Shown piece by piece: positions 10,380 through 21,254 of a stretch of DNA of 64,000 nucleotides. Within the stretch, counting starts at the first letter, position 1, and every line of letters begins with the position of its first letter. The position numbers and the translations under genes are program-made. The notes beneath the pieces were generated by a model. The model did not search any database. It was not told the origin of the DNA and saw nothing but the letters and a program-made list of their open reading frames with translations. Origin of the DNA: Scilla litardierei (lineage: Eukaryota > Streptophyta > Magnoliopsida > Asparagales > Asparagaceae); assembly GCA_030789695.1 (NCBI GenBank), contig CM061142.1, positions 353,437,486 to 353,501,485 on the forward strand. Reading direction: 5' to 3'.

Positions 10380-12410
10380 TATCACCTGAATCCTTATGAT
10401 GCAATTGTAGAGGAAGATGCACGTTTGGTATCCATGTTTTGGATCCGGAAGTGTTAGCAAATGATTTTCTTTGCTTTATAAGATGTTTCGGAATCCAGAT
10501 GAAATTTTCAAGATAAATGCAAGCAAGGCAATCTTGGATGACATGTCCCTTCTTCTTACAATAAAAACATGTTACATTAGAGTGTCAATGAGTAGAATGA
10601 GACATGTCTGCATCATGCATACTAGTGGAGAGCTTCTGTATCTAGCAAATCTCTTCTCTATGGGTTTCCTAGGTTTCTTAGGTGGTTGCTTCTTTTTAAA
10701 TCCTAGGCCATGTTTGCTAGAAGGATCGTTTAATCCATCTAACATCTCATTAAAGCTTTTTTGACTACTAGTGAATTTTTTTTATTATGTTGCTAAGATT
10801 TTGATTTTATTTCTCTAGTTCTTTAATCATAGCTTCTATTTTTGCTCCTTTTTGCTTTCTTTAATTTCACTAGCAATATGTTTTCCTTTTATTAAATTTG
10901 ATTTTTATCTTTCTAGATGTTTAATTTTTTCTTCAAAGCTAGAGACATTGTGACTCAAAATTCTAATCTCAGAATATTTAGAATTTAAAGAGCTAATTTT
11001 CTCACTTAAATCTTTAACCAACTTAGAGTTTTCAAGCTCTAACTTAGCTAAATTTTTATTAGCTTCTTTTAATTCTTAGATCTTGGTTTCTAAGGCGGTT
11101 TCATTGATGTTATCAACAATTTCCTTTAATTCTTTCCATTTTATAAACAACTCTTCTTTATCACGTTTGGCACTAGCAAGTTGGTCTTCTAAAGATGCTC
11201 GGAATTTCTTAAGCTTAGAGTATTCATGGACTATGTCTACAAGAGATCTACTAAATATTCATAAGCTTCTTCTATATCAGTGTACATATTCTTACTATAA
11301 CTATGACCATCAAGAGAGAAGAGTCCAGTTTTTACATTTTCATCTCCCGCCATGAAACTTGTCCCGTTGTCGTTATTCCCATCATCCTCTGAAGAAATCT
11401 CATTTGCATGGCTTTCTTCCTAAGTAGTAACCATTACTCGCTTGGACGTCTTATTGCCTATATTAGCTTCTTTTTTCTTTCCTTTGTTTTTCAGAAGAGG
11501 GCAATCAACTTTTAGATGACCCTTTTGTTGCAATTAAAGCATCGCTGTGCAGTGTCCTCTTATTCATCTTTTTACTTCCTCTTTGTTCCCCATTTGATTC
11601 CATTCATTTTCTTGTCATTTCATAGGAATGCTCTGAAGCCTTTTGTTAGGGAGTCTATTTCTTCATCATCTGAATCGTATGATGTCTCATCTCTAAACTT
11701 AGATGCTTTGAAGGCCAAATCTATTCAATTTTCTCATCTTTCTTTGATTTCTCATCCTTTTTTTGGCACACTTTCGTTGATCATCTGTAATTGTACTTCA
11801 ATGCCATCAATTTTCCCATTAGTTGCTCAAAAGTGATGCCCCCAAATCATGCGCTTATTTAATCACCGTCCGCTTTTGGATCCATTCTATAGACAATGAA
11901 TATAGAACCTTTTCGACCAAGTCTTCATCTGGGATGTCCTTTCCTAAAAACCTAGTAGATTAAAAATATCTGCAAAATGGGAAAACATGGCTTTAATATA
12001 TTCATCGGGTGTCATAGCAAAATTTTCATATTTTTTGAAAGAGCATTCTCATGCGAGTTTTCTTCACCTCAGAAGTTCCCTCGCGAGTTTTCTTCACTTC
12101 AAGTCTAGTCCAAATATCTTTAGTAGTAAAGCAAGAGCTAGTACGGTTGTATTCAGTTTTATTAAGACCACAATATAATATGTTCATGGCCTTAACATTA
12201 AGATTCTCTAACCGATCATTTTCTTTCTGCTACTCAAGTGTGGGGTTTTCAACTAAGGTGAAGCTATTTCTAACTATGTTCCATAATGCTATGTCGATGC
12301 CTTTAATGTGTATGAACATGCACTGTTTCCAATAACTATAGTTCGTACCATCAAACAAAGGTGATCTAAGATATGATTGTAATTCCTTTTGGTTGTGTGG
12401 GTCATATTAA
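10380..12410 (-). pseudogene. gag: SIRE/Maximus-type copia gag, decayed
   Basis: Reading the minus strand from about 12400: LFDGTNYSYWK (near 12350) opens a UBN2-type gag. Next come conserved ALWN and NVKAMNILYCGL blocks, then a first zinc knuckle at 11541-11498 (CFNCNK, with a one-base deletion that shifts frame before the GH). A long Lys/Glu-rich coiled coil follows (about 11350-10800). A second, intact knuckle C-X2-C-X4-H-X4-C lies at 10569-10528. The paired knuckles flanking a coiled coil are characteristic of SIRE/Maximus gag. In-frame stops (for example in the PTLE-stop-QKEND stretch) make it a pseudogene. No pol follows. Confidence 0.75.
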
Positions 12411-12474
12411 AATGTGTGCGGGATTTGTGCTATATGATCAAAATTTCACTAGACTTTATGTCTAAAAGAATCCT

Positions 12475-12486
12475 GCTCTGATACCA
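12475..12486 (-). other. Copia primer binding site (initiator tRNA-Met)
   Basis: A second GCTCTGATACCA on the plus strand, two bases before the LTR that starts at 12489. It defines the 5' end of the gag-bearing SIRE-like element on the minus strand. Confidence 0.85.
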
Positions 12487-13087
12487 ATTGAAAAACACCC
12501 AAGAGAGGGGGTGAATAGGGTGTATGGCACAAATAAAAATTTAAGCACACAGTGGAATAATGCAAATCACACAAATCACAGATCAAAGATATGCAAGCAT
12601 AGATTTTTAAAGGAGTGGCTCCCTACATAGGCTCCATGCCTCTACTCTGGCCTCGACATAAATGATTTCAAATCCCTTTTATAACCAAAAGAAAACATTG
12701 ATAACACTTGTGGGTAGTGATCGAACTGTACAACAACTACACACAGAATTGTACAGCCAATGATTGCCTTTGAATGAAGCTATTCAAAATACAACTCACG
12801 CTAAAAATAAAGAACATTGATTTAATATAGAGACTAAAATCAGAATAATATCACTATAATGTAGAGCATAGAGTTGTGATCATCCTACCAAAAACGGTTC
12901 GTCAATCCGAGCTATGTGGAGAAAGTTTACACTTTTTAGCGTCATCTATATAACTTTTTTTTCTTCCTCTAACTTAATGATCTCTATGAAGCTTGGAGGA
13001 GGAGGAAATTCGGCCAAGGAGGTGGCTAATTGATCTTTAAAGATTTTGGCTTGATGGTGTGTTTTTTCTCCATGGGAGGGGTCGTCT

Positions 13088-13096
13088 CCTTTTATA
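13088..13096 (-). promoter_or_regulatory. TATA box of SIRE-like LTR family 2
   Basis: The minus strand reads TATAAAAGG. The cluster of GCACGACCGTGC words lies about 210 bp upstream. Confidence 0.6.
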
Positions 13097-13309
13097 AAGA
13101 TTTAGAGTTTCTCTTCAATTGAAATCCTTAATCTCGAAATCAATATTTAAATTTTCAATCTAATTTGCATTGATTAATAGATCTCTTTTAATTATAAAAT
13201 CTCAATAGAATATGTCTTTAACTTCAATTAAAACTCCTCTAAATCGATGGAAGTCATCTCTGGGCGTTTGACTGGTCAAATTGGTCAAATCTGTATTATT
13301 CTGGGATTC

Positions 13310-13700
13310 AGCATATTGGCACGACTGTGTGCCAATTTGCACAGCCATGTCGTGCGAACTTTGGCCTCTTCATTTCTTCCACAAATGTGGCACAACCGTG
13401 TGGTAGTCTTCATGGTCAACTGAATAGAAGCATTTTCCCAATTTTTGCAATTGTAACATGGTCATATGGAACTTCTGCACGTTCGTGTCAACTATGTATA
13501 GAAAATGCCATGTCTTTCGCAAATGTGACACGGTTGTGTGACGCTTGGCATGTCTTTGTCAGCTGAAGGATGAATTCTTCTTAACATTCATCATTGTTGC
13601 AATGTCGTGTCATCTCTTGCACGACTGTGTTGCTTTGCTCCTTCATTGACACTATCCATCTGATATGCACGACCATGTCAGTAGACACGCACGACCGTGC
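13310..13700 (-). repeat. Cluster of GCACGACCGTGC-type palindromes upstream of TATA
   Basis: Variants of one imperfect palindrome recur: GCACGACTGTGTGC, GCACAACCGTGTGG, GACACGGTTGTGTG, TGCACGACTGTGTTG, GCACGACCATGTC, CGCACGACCGTGCA. The spacing is irregular. The position upstream of the LTR TATA box parallels the other LTR families in the window. Confidence 0.65.
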
Positions 13701-13787
13701 AAGCCCTATTTTGCACATATTGACCTCGTTGGACTTTCGTTTGACATGAGATTCACTAGATAGACATATTAGGCCCATATGACTTGT

Positions 13788-14229
13788 TGATCGGCCCAAA
13801 TTTACACCCGAAACGATGTCGTCTTACTGCAAGCACACGATACAGCGATGAGCGGGTATCGAACACAGGGAGGCGGTGCCACGCTACCTATCTACTTCTA
13901 GGTTGAGTTAGACTTGCAAGTTTTATTGGTGGATGTGGATTGTGGAGCGTCGTAATGGTGATGGATGCGAACATCGTGTCACTCGATCTTGCAAGCTGAC
14001 TCCACACAAAGAAAGGTACAAAATAGAGGAAAAACAAGTGAGAAAAATATCACTAGAGTTTTGGTATCCTCACTACTACTTCTGGCACTGAATGAAGCTC
14101 ATACATGTGTAGGATTCGAATCGTCTATCGAGTCGATAATATATTGTGCAGGCTCTTTACTTTGGTGCCACCTTCAGGGATCACCGTGTAAGCAATATAT
14201 GGGTGTAACAAACAACCAAGGTTGGTACC
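13788..14229 (-). repeat. Athila-type solo LTR (family 2), left part
   Basis: It opens TGATCGGCCCAAATT and soon shows GCAAGCACACGATACAGCG and GCGGGTATCGAACACAGGG, clearly homologous to the start of the complete Athila LTR at 14230. It is split at 14229 by that complete element and resumes at 25280. No internal region of its own is seen, so it looks like a solo LTR. Flanking CTTGT (13783-13787) and CTTAC (27124-27128) may be a decayed 5-bp target duplication. Confidence 0.75.
14225..14229. other. Target-site duplication, left copy (GTACC)
   Basis: GTACC precedes the LTR start TGATCGC at 14230 and is repeated exactly at 25275-25279 after the other LTR. This proves the element boundaries. Confidence 0.95.
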
Positions 14230-14586
14230 TGATCGCTCTGGAATGTAACCCAAAGAACGGTTGTAGTTTTACCGCAAGCGCACGGTATAGCGGCGAGCGG
14301 GTTATCGAACACAGGGAGGACGAATGAAAGCGCTTGCTCCAATCAACCTGGCTATTAAGAAGAGAGAAATTTGCCTTTAGCGATCCTGTCACAATCGTCA
14401 GACAAAATACGGAAATATCAAATCAAACAAAGAACGTCTAGGGAATGGGGAATCCCCGCTACTCACCGTATCCCGTCAATGTGGTTCATTGGTATCAAAG
14501 TTGCTAGGATAAAATTTGGATGAACTAGTTGCAACTGAATGTAGAACCTAGCTCACGCTCTCGCGCTGTTGCCGGTCTATAGCTAT

Positions 14587-14889
14587 CCTAGGTTCGGGTC
14601 CAATCTCTTGCAAACCCTAGCCTAGGGAAGCTAGCATTAGGATCAACATCATCGTTCAATCACGCCCCGAGCCCACTCTCGTGCAAACTCGGGCCGCGAC
14701 CTAGGTTGGGATAGTTCCTACCCATCCAATCTCTTGCAAACGGGTATTGGCTCGGAATTGCAACCGGAAACCTTAGTATCGGTCCAATCTCTTGCAAACC
14801 GATACTACGGAAATTCGATTCCAACCCAATTCGGATTTCTAGGGTTTCCTATCGAATTGGGATCCAATCTCTTGCAAATCCCAATCGAT
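14587..14889 (-). repeat. Five constant-loop, variable-stem hairpins
   Basis: Units, as left arm/right arm: 14587-14599/14614-14626 (13 nt, two mismatches); 14661-14671/14688-14698 (11 nt, variant loop CCCACTCTCGTGCAAA); 14719-14725/14740-14746 (7 nt, one mismatch here, perfect in the other LTR); 14774-14783/14798-14807 (10 nt, perfect); 14851-14863/14878-14889 (12 pairs, one bulge). Four have loop CCAATCTCTTGCAA. The stems share no sequence with each other. Position relative to the TATA-like box suggests they lie in R/U5 RNA. Confidence 0.85.
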
Positions 14890-15276
14890 ATGAATACCTA
14901 GACATCCGTAGTAAATTGATCCCAATCTAATCCCTAATAGCAATTCTAGCAAAATTTCTACCAATTCATCACAAATCTGAAATTGGGCTTGTAGGGTTCA
15001 TCCCCACGCCCCAAGACGTGGAGACTACTCACAATTCATAGCACAAACACAAAGATAATCAATGAAATTAATAAGAGAATTCATCACAATATTGAGATAT
15101 GCAATAAAAATAGAATTTTTAGAGAAGAGAGAGGCAAACCAATGGAGTTCTTCAAAATAATTCAACAAAAACCAACTTTTTTCTCCTCTCCAATCACAAG
15201 AATAAAGCTAAAAGTTAATCTAAAAAGCTGCAAAAATCTAAGAGGAAAGCTCCCTAACCTAGGGTAAAAACAGGGG

Positions 15277-15283
15277 TTAAATA
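15277..15283 (-). promoter_or_regulatory. TATA-like box of the 3' LTR
   Basis: TATTTAA on the minus strand, about 85 bp downstream of the palindrome cluster. The same arrangement is found in the other LTR at 24508-24514. Confidence 0.45.
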
Positions 15284-15364
15284 CCCCCCAAAATCGTCCA
15301 AAAACTGTGACCAAAATACCCCTGCGTAGCCTGAAATCCGCAATTTTCGCTACAGGCAGCGCGT

Positions 15365-15725
15365 CGCAATCGGCCGAGTGAGAAACCCTGTAAATTTCCA
15401 GTAAGTCGGGGCCTTCAGGGGTCTTCACTTCGGGAGTCGCTCGGCCGATTGAGTTGTCGTCACTCGGCCGATGGCTTCTTGGTACTCGGGCGGTCGGCAA
15501 TTGCCACTCGGCCAAGTGGGTCTTCTGAAGCTCAGGCAGACGAAAAACAGTAAGTTGGCGATTTTTGACATGCGTCGTCTGGGTGCCACTCGGGCGGACG
15601 GGATCTCGTCACTCGGCCGATGTGGCTTCCGTCGCTCGGCCGAGTACACGTATGGAGCCTATCCGATCTGGTCGGCCGAGCGGTGTCTCACTGGTCGGCC
15701 GAGCGACTCCTTCACTCGGCCGAGT
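15365..15725 (-). repeat. CACTCGGCCGAGTG palindrome cluster, 3' LTR U3
   Basis: About nine copies of the core CGGCCGA within versions of the 14-nt palindrome CACTCGGCCGAGTG lie at irregular spacing. Some copies are decayed (CGGCCAAG, CGGCCGATT). Confidence 0.85.
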
Positions 15726-15986
15726 GGGACACCAAAAATGCCCAAACAGCTTGTTTTGGCCTCCTCGTCGCTCCTGCGAATACCCCCCGGGGAGGTCGTC
15801 GGTGACCCTCTGGAGTAAGCGTACCTCGAGATCACTCCAAATCGCTCCAAATCACCTTAAATGCGACGAAAACAACAAATCATGAAAAGCATCGCAATAT
15901 CGTCGATATATCGTGAAAAACATGATTTGGTCGATCTAAATGGCATGCAAACATGCGGGAAAAAGGTGTAAAATAAGGAGTGATCA

Positions 15987-17935
15987 AAATCCCCCAAGCT
16001 TACCTCTTACTCGTCCTCGAGGAAGATAAGTAATATGTGAACCCGGTGGATTCGGAAAACGAAAATGGCGAAAAATGAAAAATGAAAAACGGAGAAGAAT
16101 GAAAAAAGAAATAAAAATAAAGAAGAAAGAAAGAAACGAAGAGGGAAGCTGCTAGATCATTTTCTTAGGAAGTGGGTTTCACTTACTCATATAGCATGCT
16201 CCGAATGAAAAATACATGTCAAAGAGTTTTATTTTGATATCATAGTATAATAGTGCAAATAGAAATAGAAAACCCACGAACAACGATATAATCATGAAAA
16301 ACGGAATAATTTTAGAATTAACATCGTCTGAATCATCTAAAGCGGTATAAAAATCGTAGATCACACACTTTTCAATTGAATGCTTTCTATGAGGAGTATA
16401 AGAGTATCACACAATAGAATAGAGAGAATAGAAAAGTGTGGATTTCATGATATGAGTGCTAGGCTTAGATTTCTGGACTTCGTAAAGCTAAAAATAATCT
16501 CGCCGAGTATAGAATATTACTTAGCCTAGGTTGTCGTGCAACGTCAAGTAGTCACTCTCTCACACATCATTGGATTCCCTCCCCCAAGCTTATCTATAAG
16601 CATGGTGGCATAAAAAATATATACATCCCCGTTTTTATAAAGCTCCAAAAGTAATGAAAATGAACACGAAAAGAGAGCAGAAAGAAAGAAAGTGAGATGG
16701 GATCTTTTATTGAGGATTTTTCCTCTTTTCTTTTTCTTTTTCTTTTTCTTTTGTTTTTTTAGATATAGCATATATACACAATGATCCCAACTCAAAGAGA
16801 GATAATGGTATACAAGAATATTTTCTCTTTTTTTTTGAATTCGGGAAATTTGGAGCTAGGAATTAATAGCGGGGGAAATGCCATATAATAGAATCGCTAA
16901 GGGGAGATTCACCAATGATTTTAAAAGTAGAGAAATGATGTTCAAGATTTGTGGAGAAAGAAATAAATATATCCCTCGGTTCACTCTATAAGACATGCAC
17001 GACAACTTCAGCAGGGTAATCTAATCTACTCAGCTTCGATCACAAAAAAGCTAACTAATCCAGATTTATCATAGCTAACATCATTCAATCGTCCTGAAGT
17101 GAAATGTACAATTCATGCATATAGAAGTCATATAGGAAAAGAAATCGATACTCCAGATATATGCATTCAATGCGTGAATCTTGGTGTGTTTTCTGCGGTA
17201 GCATACATATGAATATTCAGACTAAGCTAATAATAAAATTTCATCCATTTTCATGTGGAAAAAGTGTGGGTTACTATCTCTAGATGCAAGGCAGGTCATA
17301 GCATATGATATCAAAAATAAAGTCTAAGACACGACAAATATAGCATGCATATAATGTAAGCTAACTCCACGTTATCATCATCATAGAAAAGTCATCTCTA
17401 GCATGAGATGAAAAAGAAAATAAAGATAAAGGAGAAAATAGAACTATTTACAATGCGGCACACAAAGAATATAAGAAAAACGTGATGCATGGTAAAATAA
17501 AAAGAAAAGTGATGAAAATAAATGCAAAAGCGGAAAATGGCGTGAAAAACTAAAAATAAAGGTGGTAAATCAAAAAGAACGTGAGAACTCACTCCCCCAA
17601 GCTAAATGGCACAGTGTCCTCAATGTGCAAAGCGTGGCACACCGAGAGATAAGTAATGTGAGGGGTAAGTGAGGATGCATGCATGATGGAAGGAAAAAAA
17701 GGAAAAATAATGAAACGAAAAATATGATGCGGACATGATGCATGCAGATATAGGAGTGATATAGATATATAGGTGAGGCACCAAAAACTCTCCCTCTCTC
17801 CCAAAAAAGATATATAAAGATATGAGTGGAATGAGAATCCAAAATAAGTGAGGGGAGGGGGGTGGGCAAAAAGCATCAGGACCCAGCAGAAACGGGCAGC
17901 ACGACGGCAAAAATAATCGATAGCATCAAGGGTGC
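15987..17935 (-). other. 3' untranslated region and polypurine tract of the Athila-like element
   Basis: No protein is recognisable. The minus strand adjoining the LTR reads AGCTTGGGGGATTTT (15987-16000), the polypurine tract. The same AGCTTGGGGGA word recurs at 16580-16591 and 17592-17603. The rest is A/G-rich low-complexity sequence; small open frames over it reflect poly-purine runs. Confidence 0.7.
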
Positions 17936-20043
17936 CTAAGAAGGGGGTGCTGCGCCGTCTCCGTCCTGAGGCGGAGGTGGTGGTGGTGGTGGGGCAGGCT
18001 GCTGAGCGGGTGTGGGTGTGGAAGTGGGAGCAGGCTGAGTGTGTGTGGAAGTGGGGGTGGGAACCTGCTGGGTGGGCGGGGGTACGCGTGGGAGACGCTC
18101 CAGGACCTGGGTAAGACAGTAGTGAATGTGCGGGAGCAGGTCAAAGCGGCCAGCCATCGCAGTGACGGTGGCGGACAAGGTCCGAAGGTCGCCTTTGAGG
18201 CCACTCACCGCCCCCTCGAGAGCACGAATGCTCTGAAGTACAGTGTCAGGGGGAGGTGGTGCAGAGGGGCACACCGGTCGGGGCTGTGCAGGTCGGGGCT
18301 GGCGTACTCTGGTGGCGTAGGTGACGGGCTCAGCAGGCAAGGGAACAAAAGGAGCTGCACTCGCAAGTGGGGGCCTGGCCTCAGTGCGAGGCTGGGCAGG
18401 ACGGTGAGAAGTGGAGGCAGCAGCAGCGAAAGAAGAATACAAAAGTGGCGGCGAGGCGGCCAGAGAGGTCGGTGGCACAGAAGTGTGGACAGACGCCACG
18501 ACACTCTCGAAAAATACAGCAGCGGTGGAGACAGAGGTGGAGACTACGGTCTCTACGTCAGGGGCAAAAGAGGGCTCTCCGCACTCAACTATGGTCAGCA
18601 GGCGCTCGGGTGGGGCAGAGGAAACGGGCTCAGCAGACAGAGGGCCAGTGGTGGTGGTGACAGGCGTGGAAGCAGTGGAAGTGGGCTCAGCTAAGGTACT
18701 CCCGACACCGACAGCAGTGTGGACAGAGGTGTCGGGGGCGGCAGGAATATCAGGGATAGGCTGAGGGGCCACGGGGTCAACAGGGGCAGCAGGCTCGGCA
18801 GGTGCAACAGGGTCTGCGGGGGCAGCGTGGGCAGTGTGGGCCTGCTCGGCCTCCTCAGCCTCGAGCACGTAAGCGGCTGGGATCAGAACATCCATCGTAG
18901 GGAGCCAGTCCACATGGGCCGGTGCAAGCTGAGTCCGAGCTGTGCTCGGAAGAATCATGTAATCGGCACCGTAAGGGCCGTGCAGCCCGAACCAGTGTCG
19001 CTCACCGTGCAGACGAAGCATCTTCATCCGGGCCATAACATCAATCGACAGAGAAGTGGGGCCCGGTGCTCGTCGCAGGTCGTCAGGGAAGTCCTCGCCG
19101 GTCATAAGAGCGAGAAAGGTGATCAGGCCGCCGCAGCATATCGGTGAGCGAGCGCCCACCGATACAATGATGCGGTCCAAAAACCAAGCCGTGACATCAA
19201 TCACGACGGCGGGGACCAGCTCATCGCCCTCCCTAGATAGAGCTCTGGGCCGTGTCATCGCGTAGAGCATGTAGAGATCTGGCGTGGACATCGTACCCGG
19301 CTCATATCTGGCCAAAAAGGTCGTCGCCATAAGGCGTTGATCTATACGGAGGCAGGGATGGACAATGGCCGAGGCTTTGGCCCTACTAGGGTCAAAGGCG
19401 GCGTGAAGACCCGTAATCCGGGCCCAGAAGGCACCGGTGTCGAAGGAAGGTGGGGGGATATGGGTGGGGGCGTAACCTCGATCAGCCTCGGGGACATCGG
19501 GCCACGAGAAGAAGGCTCTCATCATACCGAGAGTGACCTGGCACTCCTGGTCCATGAACCGAAACGAGCATCCCTCGTCGGTCCGGGCGATCGAACTAAG
19601 TACCTCAAGTGTCGGGCGGATAAACGTGTCCGCCGACACCTGAAAGAAATCTCGCCAGCCCACGTTGTCGTACAACGTGAGCATCCCCTCTAGTACCCCA
19701 GGCGTCCTAGGTCGGTAAGGTGTGCAAACCTGGAGGGTACGATCGAGCGCTGGGAGATACGCTCGAAAGCGACGCGGTGTGCGTCATTCCGGAACGTGAT
19801 CCCCAGCGGCCCGATAAGTGGAGCCGGAGGTGGTGGCTGTGGACCGGCAGGGAGCGGCTGTGCGGGGTGTATGGGCTGTGTGGGCTCTGCAGGCTGTGCG
19901 GGGTGTGTGGGGCCTGCAGGGTGAACGGGGTGTGGTGGAGAAGGCGGAGGAGAGTCCTCCAATTCGTGGGAGGGGCCGGCATCATCCGACCGCTTCCGCT
20001 TGGCGGAAGCTCTCCTCGACCGCGGCCGTGTTCGGGGCGGCAT
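17936..20043 (-). CDS. Athila-type ORF (ORF-1 family) with one frameshift
   Basis: Two minus-strand frames, 20043-19690 (117 aa) and 19684-17936 (582 aa), read as one protein. The first has a basic, nuclear-signal-like start (RPRSRRASAKRKRS), a Pro/His-rich repeat tract and ends at a stop just before the second. The second starts with YDNVGWRDFFQVSADTFI and matches the pattern of the Athila ORF-1 family of plant gypsy elements. Its C-terminal half is Ala/Pro/Thr-rich, ending in a polyproline run. No signal peptide or membrane segment is evident, so I do not call it env. Function is unknown. GC content is much higher than in flanking DNA. The frame change near 19690-19705 could be a mutation or a programmed shift. 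Confidence 0.7.
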
Positions 20044-20577
20044 ATGGGCCCCGAGCGCGCGCCGAAAAGCGTGAAAAGTGCGGCGTGCGTAAAGTAAAGG
20101 AAAGAGTGTACCACGACACGCCGCGAGTGCAAATATGTGGAAGCGTGCGAAGACGACTCCTCGACGTAGCCCGAATCAGTCCCTGGAAGCTCCCCTGGGC
20201 TCCCCTAAGCTCCAGAAACAACCTGCGCATGAAATGGAGATATCAGCGAGTAATATTCAAAACGTATGGAGCATTAGGGGTATAATAGATAGATATAGAA
20301 ATCGATTTGGGTTAGGGGTTCGTTTAACGCATGGATCCTTGAAAACAAACAAAAGAGGAGAAAATATGCTAAAATGGGGTTTACCGGAGGTGGCCAGAGT
20401 GGTGGCCGCCGGCGGCGACTCGGGCGAGGCGCGGCGGGGCGCGGCCGGCGGTGGCTGGCTGAGCGGCAGCGGCGGGGCGACGGTCGGGCAAGTGGGCGAA
20501 GGGTTCGGGCGAGGGAGCTGAGGGGTCGGGGCGCTGCGATCGGGATTTTACGTTTCGAAAAATGCGCCCGACCCCGC

Positions 20578-20587
20578 CCTTTATATA
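20578..20587 (-). promoter_or_regulatory. Internal TATA box upstream of the Athila-type ORF
   Basis: The minus strand reads TATATAAAGG, about 535 bases upstream of the ATG at 20043 and directly downstream of a palindrome cluster like that in the LTRs. I infer an internal promoter. Confidence 0.5.
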
Positions 20588-20597
20588 ACAAAAGTTA

Positions 20598-20930
20598 CGA
20601 CTCGGCCGAGTGACTAGGTCGCTCGGCCGAGTGAACTTTAACGAAAAATCCCTCCCCGCTACGCTTCGGCCGAGTGGCCGTGCCACCCTCGGCCGAGTGG
20701 AGTAAGTCCATTCGGCCGAGTGGCTCAAGCTACTCGGCAAGACTCGCCCTAGGAGCGTATCAGTTTTACTCGGCCGAGTGAATATATATACTCGGGTGAG
20801 TAGCAGTTATACTGAAATCAGGAAAATAAACATAGAGTCGGGTATAGCAGACTTCCCTCGTTCGTGAGCGGCTCGGCCGGACGAACTTGTGTGCTCGGCC
20901 GAGTGACTAGTATACTCGGTCGAGTGAGCC
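20598..20930 (-). repeat. Internal CACTCGGCCGAGTG palindrome cluster
   Basis: About eight CGGCCGAG cores plus degenerate copies (CTCGGGTGAG, CTCGGTCGAG). The sequence between copies does not look like LTR sequence; only the palindromes are shared. Confidence 0.85.
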
Positions 20931-21254
20931 TTGTTTTCTGCTGTTTGTCTTCTTTTGGGCTCTAAACTCCGTCTTTTTTCCTCCAGTCGATTTCATCTTC
21001 CTCCTAAGCATCGAGCGCCTTCTTGGGGTGCTCCGCGTCGCCTTGTGCATCCTCCTAATGATGGGTACATCGTTCTCCTCTCCTGTCAGGAAAAATAGGA
21101 CCCGTTATCATAAGATTTTTGGGCGAACGACTCAAAACACTAAAAATTTCTAAAACAAAAATAAAAGAAAAATGAAAATAAAGCAATAACCGTCGGGTTG
21201 CCTCCCGACAAGCGCTCGTTTTAGGTCGTGAGCTCGACCCTCTATGATTTTCAA
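20931..21254 (-). other. Spacer between gag-protease and palindrome cluster
   Basis: No RT, RNase H or integrase motif is visible; pol would normally follow the protease here. I see nothing else recognisable. Confidence 0.6.

Larger units (their letters stand above)
12489..13787 (-). repeat. SIRE-like copia LTR family 2, left part
   Basis: It begins TGAAAAACACCC beside the primer binding site. It is interrupted at 13788 by an Athila-type solo LTR and resumes at 27129-27184, where the junction sequence (TTGGCATCATCAAAATTA) matches the corresponding end of LTR family 1 near 8882. Both LTRs share AGAGGGGGTGAATAG near this end but differ elsewhere, so they are related subfamilies. Confidence 0.75.
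14230..15986 (-). repeat. 3' LTR of the Athila-like element (1757 bp)
   Basis: This LTR lies downstream on the minus strand. It keeps all five constant-loop hairpins (14587-14889), a TATTTAA TATA-like box at 15277-15283, and about nine CGGCCGA palindrome cores at 15365-15725. Compared with the other LTR it lacks about 35 bp near 15780 and one palindrome unit near 15365. ORFs crossing it are not recognisable proteins. Confidence 0.92.

Noticed and set aside
14587..14889. CRISPR-like array (constant word with variable flanks)
   Set aside because: The variable parts are self-complementary around the constant word, spacing is irregular and the context is a plant LTR.
16544..16795. Lys-rich minus-strand frame
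   Set aside because: Encoded by a simple CTTTTT repeat in the element 3' untranslated region.
18041..18694. Plus-strand open frames opposite the Athila-type ORF
   Set aside because: Antisense shadows of a GC-rich coding sequence; compositionally biased, no domains.
17936..19684. Envelope-like protein
   Set aside because: No signal peptide or transmembrane segment is visible; the conserved part matches the Athila ORF-1 family instead.
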